From positions 1 to 5,459 of the forward strand of contig JAUYFO010000042.1 of assembly GCA_030690925.1 (NCBI GenBank): a stretch of DNA of 5,459 bases, given 5' to 3'. Source of the DNA: Candidatus Moraniibacteriota bacterium. Its GTDB lineage: Bacteria > Patescibacteriota > Minisyncoccia > Moranbacterales > UBA1568. Numbering within the stretch: the stretch's first letter is position 1; the number at the start of each line of letters is the position of its first letter. Positions 1 through 4,664 of the stretch are shown here, piece after piece. Below the pieces are notes generated by a model. The model worked only from the letters and a program-made list of their open reading frames with translations, was not told the origin of the DNA and searched no databases. Both the position numbers and the translations under genes were made by a program.

Positions 1-231
1 TACTACAGTCGCTGATTTACGAAACTTAGCGGTAGAGCGTAACCCAGTAGACCACATGGAATAGAGAATACGCCGGTGCACTGGCTTCAGTCCATCACGA
101 ACATCAGGCAGCGCCCGCGCCACGATGACACTCATAGCATAATCCAGATACGATTGCCGGACCTCGTCCGTAATAGACCGGGGTTCAATCTTTCCGTCAT
201 GAAACTCCAACTGTGCTTGCTTGGCTTTCAT
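1..231 (-). CDS. gyrA: DNA gyrase subunit A, N-terminal fragment
   Basis: This is the first 77 codons of the DNA gyrase A subunit, which cuts and rejoins DNA in the ATP-driven GyrA2GyrB2 complex that introduces negative supercoils. The rest lies beyond the left edge. Translation from the ATG at 231-229 gives the GyrA/ParC signature SYLDYAMSVIVARALPDVRD at residues 27-46, followed by GLKPVHRRILYSM (47-59) and RKSATVV at the cut end. The catalytic tyrosine and the quinolone-resistance region would follow outside the window. A topoisomerase IV ParC subunit has the same N-terminus, so GyrA is preferred but not proven. It is the last visible gene of a minus-strand operon, 32 bases after the 114-residue membrane protein. 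No Shine-Dalgarno sequence is visible at normal spacing, so translation may be coupled to the upstream gene. Confidence 0.93.
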   Translation of the reverse strand, partial: MKAKQAQLEFHDGKIEPRSITDEVRQSYLDYAMSVIVARALPDVRDGLKPVHRRILYSMWSTGLRSTAKFRKSATVV

Positions 232-263
232 AGTTTGCAATACTAGCGGTTATTTCTCTTCGA

Positions 264-608
264 CTACGGCGCTCCCATGCCCTCACCTGGAGCACTCCCA
301 CTCTTGCCCTGTACCTGTTGATCAAAAAATTCACTACCCCTCATGGTCTTCTTTTCTTCGCTGCCGAGCGGTACTGACTGTTCGAACAAATTATTGAGCG
401 AAGGTACCTCCCCCGTCAAATCTTTGCCCTTGTCTACCGCTTCCGGTAGGTCACGAGCCGCCGTACTAACACTCTCTTGCACCGACAACAGCCAGATACC
501 GACAATGAAAAGCATCGACAACGAGACACACATCACCACATAGCGCATGCGGATATGCTCCGGCTCTCGCCTGATAGCGGCTATTTTTTCAAAAAGGCCT
601 GTGGTCAT
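264..608 (-). CDS. Small single-pass membrane protein, function unknown
   Basis: I do not recognise a characterised family for this 114-residue protein. A basic N-terminal segment (RREPEHIRMRY, residues 13-23) leads into one strong hydrophobic helix at about residues 23-43 (VVMCVSLSMLFIVGIWLLSV). A polar, charged, probably disordered tail of about 70 residues follows, ending in a Gly/Ser/Ala/Pro-rich stretch (GKSGSAPGEGMGAP). The positive charges before the helix suggest that the N-terminus is cytoplasmic and the tail extracytoplasmic. The gene starts 9 bases after the MBL-fold gene stops and ends 32 bases before gyrA, so the three are probably co-transcribed. The start ATG at 608-606 has no clear ribosome binding site, only a G-rich stretch about 15 bases upstream inside the preceding gene. 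Being real is supported by the tight operon spacing and the coherent membrane topology. The plus-strand frames over it are shadows. Confidence 0.75.
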   Translation of the reverse strand: MTTGLFEKIAAIRREPEHIRMRYVVMCVSLSMLFIVGIWLLSVQESVSTAARDLPEAVDKGKDLTGEVPSLNNLFEQSVPLGSEEKKTMRGSEFFDQQVQGKSGSAPGEGMGAP

Positions 609-617
609 AGCGCATAT

Positions 618-1277
618 TTAGACGCCCCGTTCCAACAGAACGACTTCCATTTTTTTCTCTTCGATATCTTTTTTCTTGATATTGAGCTTCAGTAATACTT
701 CCGTGGGGCAGTTACCAATAGCCTCACAAAAGGCTTTTTCTGTCTGCAGTGGCAAAGTCAATCCAGCAATCTTGTAGTGCATCGGGATCACTAGCTTCGG
801 TTCGATCTTACGGGTCAGCTCGGCGGCCAACTTGGGATCAATGGTGCCAAAACCGCCAACAGGCAAAAACAAAATATCCACCCCATTTAATTTATCGAGT
901 ATCTCTGGGGAAAGATCATGGCCCAGCGCTCCCAAGAAAGCAATGTGGATTTCTTCGCTCTCAAAAATAAACACCGTGTTCTGGCCACGAGTAGCTCCTT
1001 CCTCAGTATCCTGAAACGCGGCAAAGCCCAAAGCAGCGATGCCCTTGGCTGAATATTCCCCAGGAGTATCGATGACCGTCGGCTCACCCTTCAAGCTCTC
1101 TTTCACTCCTTCGGTATTGCCATGAGTGAGAAAAACGATATCAGCCTGACCCTGTGGTGCCCGCAAACCAGACCCCTTCTCTAAAAGATCAGTCCAAATA
1201 ACGACGTCTTCAGTCGCGCGACCAGCCGGTTTAGTGCTTATCTTAAAGCAATAATCCCCATAGTACTGGATATTCAT
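618..1277 (-). CDS. UlaG-like metallo-beta-lactamase-fold protein with degenerate metal site
   Basis: This 219-residue protein resembles the UlaG-like branch of the metallo-beta-lactamase superfamily (Lactamase_B_3 type). Family landmarks appear in order: N-terminal strand with CFKI (10-13), strand and loop VFLTHGNTEG (48-57), TPGEY (71-75), LGALGHDL (115-122), DILFLPVGGFGTID (134-147) and KLVIPMHYK (161-169). Active members bind two metals through an HxHxDH motif and later His and Asp residues. Here the motif reads H52-G-N54-T-E56-G57, so only the first His survives, and the usual GD of the later loop reads GA (116-117). H167 of IPMHY is kept. The protein may therefore be a pseudo-hydrolase or bind metal unusually, and its substrate is unknown. 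It is the first gene of the operon; the start ATG at 1277-1275 has a GAGG three bases upstream, a close-spaced weak ribosome binding site. Confidence 0.85.
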   Translation of the reverse strand: MNIQYYGDYCFKISTKPAGRATEDVVIWTDLLEKGSGLRAPQGQADIVFLTHGNTEGVKESLKGEPTVIDTPGEYSAKGIAALGFAAFQDTEEGATRGQNTVFIFESEEIHIAFLGALGHDLSPEILDKLNGVDILFLPVGGFGTIDPKLAAELTRKIEPKLVIPMHYKIAGLTLPLQTEKAFCEAIGNCPTEVLLKLNIKKKDIEEKKMEVVLLERGV

Positions 1278-1306
1278 AGGCCTCGTTGGTTCTTTACAAT
1301 ATACCT

Positions 1307-1335
1307 ATTCTAGCAGAAAGATTCTCCGCCGACAA
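1307..1335 (-). promoter_or_regulatory. Sigma-70-type promoter of the MBL/membrane protein/gyrA operon
   Basis: Read on the minus strand, TTGTCG (1335-1330) is followed by exactly 17 bases and then TAGAAT (1312-1307). The -10 hexamer is preceded by TGC, which makes it an extended -10. The -10 matches consensus at five of six positions and the -35 at four of six. Transcription would begin near 1300, giving a leader of about 23 nt before the ATG at 1277. The assignment rests on sequence match and position only. Confidence 0.6.
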
Positions 1336-1354
1336 GCCTCGTTGTGGCCTTTTT
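1328..1354 (+). terminator. Possible weak plus-strand terminator overlapping the minus-strand promoter
   Basis: GCC (1328-1330) and ACAA (1332-1335) can pair with TTGT (1342-1345) and GGC (1346-1348) around a GCCTCG loop, with one bulged G. A CTTTTT tract follows (1349-1354). It faces rightward and could stop antisense transcripts leaving the MBL gene before they reach rpsA. The stem is short and overlaps the -35 box of the opposing promoter, so chance is possible. Confidence 0.25.
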
Positions 1355-1379
1355 GAGCCATGATTTTTTTATAAGTACC

Positions 1380-1423
1380 AAAAAAGTGCCCAGCCCACAG
1401 CGCTACGCGCAGTGTGGCGGACA
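1380..1423 (-). terminator. Possible minus-strand intrinsic terminator between the divergent promoters
   Basis: On the minus strand, TGTCC (1423-1419) pairs with GGGCA (1391-1387), then CCACA (1417-1413) with TGTGG (1399-1395), and GCGC (1410-1407) with GCGC (1403-1400) around a three-base loop. There is a 2-base bulge and a small internal loop. Six T residues follow almost at once (complement of 1385-1380). The T1421/G1389 wobble works only in the minus-strand RNA. It would stop leftward transcripts arising near the rpsA leader; no minus-strand gene upstream needs it, so its role is unclear. Confidence 0.35.
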
Positions 1424-1426
1424 AGC

Positions 1427-1455
1427 TTGCATAAATCTTCAATCTACGCTAGAAT
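1427..1455 (+). promoter_or_regulatory. Candidate rpsA promoter
   Basis: TTGCAT (1427-1432), a 17-base spacer and TAGAAT (1450-1455) form a plausible sigma-70-type promoter pointing at rpsA. The -10 is a five-of-six match. The -35 keeps only the TTG core. The eight bases GCTAGAAT also occur at the -10 of the opposing minus-strand promoter. The predicted start is near 1462, giving an rpsA leader of about 165 nt. Confidence 0.5.
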
Positions 1456-1627
1456 CAACCAGAGCTAAGAGAGGCTGGTCAGACTAATTGGTTAACACAA
1501 TTGAATACGAGGAGCTCTATCCTCGCTGTTCCCCTCTGTTTTCCAAGGCGTCTTCCGACGTTTTTTGCTTTTTACCAGCGCTTTTAACCCTAACCGTGAG
1601 CCGAGCGCCTCACACTCTATAACATCT
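1456..1627 (+). promoter_or_regulatory. Long structured 5' leader of rpsA
   Basis: These 172 bases separate the predicted rpsA promoter from its start codon and contain no convincing coding frame. Two hairpins are visible. CGAGGA (1508-1513) pairs perfectly with TCCTCG (1520-1525) around a six-base loop. CGTC (1549-1552) pairs with GACG (1557-1560) around TTCC, extended by two G-U and two A-U pairs, and runs into six T residues (1561-1566), like a weak attenuator. Escherichia coli rpsA is controlled by its own product acting on the mRNA leader; a similar role here is inferred only from length, structure and position. Confidence 0.35.
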
Positions 1628-2818
1628 ATGCCAACCACTACCGAAGAAGCAGTCGCCTCTCCCATGGAAGAACTCTTGGCCAAACACGTCGTTGATATCC
1701 CAGAAGTGGGTGATGTCATTCCTGGTACAGTCATGTATGTGGCCTCAAGTTACGCCCTGATTGATCTCGGGCCACTCGGTACCGGTATCGTTTTGGGTAA
1801 AGAGATGCGCGATGGCCTCGGGCCAGAGGGGAAACTTAAGCTTGGCACTACCGTCACCGCCACTCTCATGGATTATGAGAATGAGGACGGCTACATCGAG
1901 CTATCCATCCGTGAGGCTTCCTATGAGAAGTCTTGGGAAGATATCGAGCACAAACTAACAAGCCGCGAAGTCATTGCTACCAAGGTGGTAGAGGCTAATA
2001 AGGGCGGTCTCATGCTCGAAGTAAACGGTATTGTTGGCTTTTTGCCGGTATCTCAACTCTCAAGCGAGCACTATCCTCGCGTCGAAGATGGCGACAAGAA
2101 CAAGATCCTCGACCTATTGAAAAAACTGATCGGCCAGGAAATTCATGTTCGAATCCTCGATGCTGATCGCGAGAGTGAGAAACTCATTGTCAGTGAAAAG
2201 GCTGCCCAGAGCGAAAAAGAACGCGAACTGATCAACCTGCTCAAGGTAGGTGACGTCGTTTCTGGAGAAGTAAGCGGCGTCGTAGACTTCGGTGCTTTCG
2301 TCAAATTTTCCCCGCCGATCCGTGAAGATGGCAAAAAGCCGAGTGAAAAACTGGAAGGGTTGGTCCATATTTCCGAACTGGCCTGGCAACTTATTGATGA
2401 TCCACGAGCAATGATCAAGGCCGGCGACCACGTAGAAGCCAAAATCATCGGTATCGAAGAAACCCGTATTTCGCTCTCCATGAAGGCCCTGAAGAAGGAT
2501 CCGTGGGACATCGTCCTCGACAAATACAAAGTCGGTGACGTGGTTTCTGGTAAAGTCGACAAGATCAATCACTTCGGGGCTTTCGTCTATCTCGACAAGG
2601 ACATTCATGGTCTGGCCCATGTCAGCGAGTTCCAAGATGTCTACCCCAACAAGAAAATCGAAGATGTCTTCAAAGAAGGCGAGACTTACACCTGGAATAT
2701 CCTCTCTATCGAAGCCAAGACCCACCGCATGGGCCTGCTTCCGGTGAAAGAAGGGGCCAAAGTAGTCAAAGCGCCTGCCAAGGCTGAGCCAGTGGCCGAA
2801 GAAGAGCCCAAAGCGTAA
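1628..2818 (+). CDS. rpsA: 30S ribosomal protein S1, four S1 domains
   Basis: This 396-residue protein is ribosomal protein S1, which binds single-stranded mRNA and helps deliver it to the 30S subunit. Four S1 (OB-fold) repeats are visible at about 26-96 (VGDVIPGTV), 112-191, 206-289 (KVGDVVSGEV, DFGAFVKF, GLVHISEL) and 301-372 (KVGDVVSGKV, HFGAFVYL, GLAHVSEF). A Lys/Ala/Pro/Glu tail follows (373-396). Escherichia coli S1 has six repeats; shorter forms occur in many phyla. Repeats 3 and 4 match the RNA-binding S1 consensus best, while 1 and 2 are more divergent. Repeat 3 has an extra charged loop of about 12 residues at 228-242. The ATG at 1628 is chosen because it directly precedes a typical short acidic lead-in; the same frame stays open upstream to a TTG at 1565, but those residues look non-coding. 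No Shine-Dalgarno sequence is visible. It is a single-gene unit ended by a strong terminator. Confidence 0.93.
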   Translation: MPTTTEEAVASPMEELLAKHVVDIPEVGDVIPGTVMYVASSYALIDLGPLGTGIVLGKEMRDGLGPEGKLKLGTTVTATLMDYENEDGYIELSIREASYEKSWEDIEHKLTSREVIATKVVEANKGGLMLEVNGIVGFLPVSQLSSEHYPRVEDGDKNKILDLLKKLIGQEIHVRILDADRESEKLIVSEKAAQSEKERELINLLKVGDVVSGEVSGVVDFGAFVKFSPPIREDGKKPSEKLEGLVHISELAWQLIDDPRAMIKAGDHVEAKIIGIEETRISLSMKALKKDPWDIVLDKYKVGDVVSGKVDKINHFGAFVYLDKDIHGLAHVSEFQDVYPNKKIEDVFKEGETYTWNILSIEAKTHRMGLLPVKEGAKVVKAPAKAEPVAEEEPKA

Positions 2819-2822
2819 CAAC

Positions 2823-2851
2823 AAAACATCCTGCTCTGTCAGGATGTTTTT
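2823..2851 (+). terminator. Strong intrinsic terminator of rpsA
   Basis: AAAACATCCTG (2823-2833) pairs perfectly with CAGGATGTTTT (2840-2850) around a six-base CTCTGT loop, and the right arm ends in five T residues (2847-2851). It begins five bases after the rpsA stop codon. The GC content of the arms is modest, but length, perfection and position make this a convincing Rho-independent terminator. It separates rpsA from the gmk operon. Confidence 0.88.
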
Positions 2852-2880
2852 GCAAATATTCCCTCACGTTGCGAAACCAC

Positions 2881-3070
2881 AGAGCATCAGTCAAAACATT
2901 TATTTTCTTTCTCCGGGTGCCGTCGGTAACATTTCTGATGAGTGAGCCGGTAACAGTCGAGCGTAGGCAGGACGGCCTCGACGAGACAGCTCCCTGTTCG
3001 GCAGAACGAGTCAGAAATGTTCGACGGCCACGAAAGGGAAATGAAAAGAAATAGTTTTGGCTGATGCTCT
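2881..3070 (+). ncRNA. Long rod-shaped structured RNA element, family unknown
   Basis: The gap between rpsA and gmk folds almost end to end. Pairing runs 2881-2890 with 3061-3070 (10 perfect pairs), 2892-2901 with 3049-3059, 2903-2913 with 3036-3047, 2917-2925 with 3022-3031, 2928-2938 with 3011-3021 (11 perfect pairs), 2946-2956 with 2994-3002, 2959-2962 with 2989-2992 and an apical 2965-2968 with 2975-2978: nearly 70 pairs with small bulges. U-G wobbles at 2891/3060 and 2912/3037 form only in the plus-strand RNA, which favours an RNA over a DNA palindrome. Overall size and rod shape recall 6S RNA, but I see no diagnostic 6S sequence, and SRP, tmRNA and RNase P motifs are absent. It ends 23 bases before the gmk start, so it may be a gmk leader. 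No clear promoter precedes it and no U-tract follows. A decayed miniature transposon is a weaker alternative, as no target duplication is seen. Confidence 0.6.
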
Positions 3071-3093
3071 CTCATAAAAAATAGTGTGTACTT

Positions 3094-3660
3094 ATGAAAA
3101 ACGTGTTCATCATCTCCGGTGCCGCGGGATCTGGAAAAGACTCGGTCATTGATGGTCTGCGATCTCTCTTTTCTATTGAACGTATTATTACGTCTACAAC
3201 ACGAGCTAGGCGTTCCATGGAAACAGAAGGCCATCCCTACTACTTTCTTTCTCGCCAAGATTTTAAACACAACATCACTGCTGGAAACTTTGTCGAATAT
3301 TCAACGAACGAAAATGGTGAATTATACGGTGTGACAAAATCCGAACTGGCTCGCATTGCCAGCAAGAACAGCATCGTCATATGGCGAGTAGATTGGAAGG
3401 GTGTCATCGCTATCAAAAAACTCTATCCGAAAATTCCTGCCATATATATTTCCGCCCCTATAGAAATTCTGGAGGCGCGACTCCGTGCTCGCGACACAGA
3501 AAAAGATGAATCCTATTTTCAAGAACGCATGGAGTATACTCGCGAATGGCTCAATCATCTTGATATTTATGACTATCAAATCGAAAACGAGGAGGGCCGA
3601 CTCGAACACACTATCGAGCAAGTCGCCCAAATCATCAAAACGCATTCCGAACAAAAGTAG
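3094..3660 (+). CDS. gmk: Guanylate kinase
   Basis: This 188-residue protein is guanylate kinase, which phosphorylates GMP (and dGMP) to GDP using ATP in the cytoplasm. Visible landmarks are the P-loop SGAAGSGKDS (8-17), the GMP-binding STTRARR (34-40), E45-G46 with HPYYFLS (47-53), NFVEY (65-69), LYGV (77-80), the VDWKG strand end (99-103) and the lid region RLRARDTEKDES (129-140). Length is slightly below the usual 200 or so. Two oddities: the residue after the P-loop Lys is Asp (D16), with Ser only at the next position, where Ser or Thr normally follows Lys directly; and the usual DxQG motif reads DWKG. The ATG at 3094 fits the expected N-terminal strand exactly. No Shine-Dalgarno sequence is visible. 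It heads the likely gmk-tilS-ftsH unit. Confidence 0.92.
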   Translation: MKNVFIISGAAGSGKDSVIDGLRSLFSIERIITSTTRARRSMETEGHPYYFLSRQDFKHNITAGNFVEYSTNENGELYGVTKSELARIASKNSIVIWRVDWKGVIAIKKLYPKIPAIYISAPIEILEARLRARDTEKDESYFQERMEYTREWLNHLDIYDYQIENEEGRLEHTIEQVAQIIKTHSEQK

Positions 3661-3691
3661 TTCATCCGTCACGCCCTTTGTACGACGCTTC

Positions 3692-4642
3692 TTGAAGCAG
3701 GTCCAAAACTTCGTTGCTATCCACAATCTCTGGCAGCCAAGGGAACGCTTTATTGTCGCTGTTTCTGGCGGTCCAGATAGCCTCTGTCTGCTTGACCTCC
3801 TCTTCCTCCTCTCGCAGAAATACGACTTTTCTCTTCACATCGCCCACGTCAATTATGCTTTGCGGGGAGCAGATTCCGACCTCGATGAAGCCCGCGTCAG
3901 AGAAGCAGCACATATCTATAATCTCCCCATCACCGTATTCCATCCACCAAAAATCTCTACTGCGAATCTCGAAGAAAAATTACGTGATATTCGCTATCAG
4001 TTTTTTGAGAAACTACGTCTCCAAGAAAAATATACTCTCATTGCCGTCGCTCATCATCAGGATGATCAGGCAGAAACATTTTTGCTGCGCTTGCTCCGTG
4101 GTTCCGGCATGGCCGGCCTCTCCGCCATGCGGCCAAAAAATAATTCTATCGTCCGTCCACTACTCTCTACACGGCGTGAAGATATTTTACAGTACCTCAA
4201 GGAACGTCACCTCTCCTACCGTACTGACGCGAGTAATACCAATCCACAGTTCTTACGTAACCGGTTACGTAACACCCTCATCCCGTTTATTGAAAAAGAA
4301 TACCAACCCAAAATCAAAAAAATGCTGGCTGACACTGCCACGCTCTTGGCTAGCGACTATGCATTCCTCGAAACGCTCGTTCCTCTTTCAATACTTTCTA
4401 AAAATAACACTTCCCAATTTTCTGTCGCGACACTCCTTCGTCTAGGAGAACCGGTACTCCGTATGAAACTACGCCAGATCCTCAAATCATACTACCAGAA
4501 AAAATCTCCTCCCAAAGGCCTGATTGACGAGATCCTAAAACTTCTCAAAAGCCCCAAAAGTAAGAAGCAGACTCTCACCATCCGTGGCTTGAAAATAGAA
4601 CGGAAAGGTGATACAGTGACACTGCTCGATTTTCAACTATAA
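3692..4642 (+). CDS. tilS: tRNA(Ile)-lysidine synthase
   Basis: TilS uses ATP and lysine to convert C34 of the CAU-anticodon tRNA-Ile into lysidine, so that it reads AUA and is charged with isoleucine; it is essential in most bacteria. The N-terminal PP-loop domain shows VAVSGGPDS (22-30), HVNYALRG (52-59), NLEEKLRDIRY (92-102), VAHHQDDQAETFLLRLL (119-135), RPLL (155-158), TDASN (178-182) and RNRLRNTLIP (189-198). A helical region and a short C-terminal beta-rich end follow. At about 316 residues it is near the short Aquifex-type form rather than the longer Escherichia coli enzyme. The start is uncertain. No ATG or GTG lies in frame near the expected N-terminus, so I chose TTG at 3692, 31 bases after gmk. 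The in-frame ATG at 3569 would overlap gmk by 92 bases and add Ser/Lys-rich residues that look like gmk read out of frame. Confidence 0.9.
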   Translation: MKQVQNFVAIHNLWQPRERFIVAVSGGPDSLCLLDLLFLLSQKYDFSLHIAHVNYALRGADSDLDEARVREAAHIYNLPITVFHPPKISTANLEEKLRDIRYQFFEKLRLQEKYTLIAVAHHQDDQAETFLLRLLRGSGMAGLSAMRPKNNSIVRPLLSTRREDILQYLKERHLSYRTDASNTNPQFLRNRLRNTLIPFIEKEYQPKIKKMLADTATLLASDYAFLETLVPLSILSKNNTSQFSVATLLRLGEPVLRMKLRQILKSYYQKKSPPKGLIDEILKLLKSPKSKKQTLTIRGLKIERKGDTVTLLDFQL

Positions 4643-4647
4643 GCTGT

Positions 4648-4656
4648 TGTCATAAT
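4648..4656 (+). promoter_or_regulatory. Possible extended -10 element just upstream of ftsH
   Basis: TGTCATAAT combines a TGn extension with CATAAT, a five-of-six match to the -10 consensus, between the tilS stop codon and the ftsH ATG. A start about seven bases downstream would fall at 4663-4664, so any transcript would be nearly leaderless. No good -35 box is present and the gap is only 22 bases, so this may be chance, with ftsH simply read from the gmk-tilS transcript. Confidence 0.25.
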
Positions 4657-4664
4657 CATATTCT

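Noticed and set aside
1565..1627. N-terminal extension of S1 from the TTG at 1565
   Set aside because: The 21 extra residues are unlike S1 N-termini, and the TTG sits in the T-tract of a leader hairpin; the ATG at 1628 gives a normal start.
2114..2824. A 236-codon minus-strand open frame opposite rpsA
   Set aside because: It lies entirely over the well-supported S1 coding sequence, resembles no known protein and has no regulatory context; it is a shadow frame.
2869..3054. Short plus- and minus-strand open frames across the rpsA-gmk gap
   Set aside because: They cross the long inverted repeat, start without any ribosome binding site and encode low-complexity peptides; RNA structure explains the region better.
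2881..3070. Palindrome as a miniature transposon (MITE) or integron attC site
   Set aside because: No target-site duplication flanks the ends, no attC core sites are visible, and the wobble pairs favour plus-strand RNA. It is kept only as a weaker alternative.
2881..3070. Assignment as 6S RNA, SRP RNA, tmRNA or RNase P RNA
   Set aside because: Size and rod shape recall 6S RNA, but no diagnostic sequence was recognised; the SRP tetraloop region, tmRNA tag and ends, and RNase P core motifs are all missing.
3057..3078. gmk promoter made of TTGGCT and CATAAA
   Set aside because: Spacing between the boxes is only about 10 bases and no alternative pair with 16-18 bases is convincing, so no gmk promoter is annotated.
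3714..4445. A 243-codon plus-strand open frame inside tilS
   Set aside because: It is tilS read in another frame; the Ser/Leu/Ile-rich product has no recognisable domain, while the tilS frame has all PP-loop motifs.
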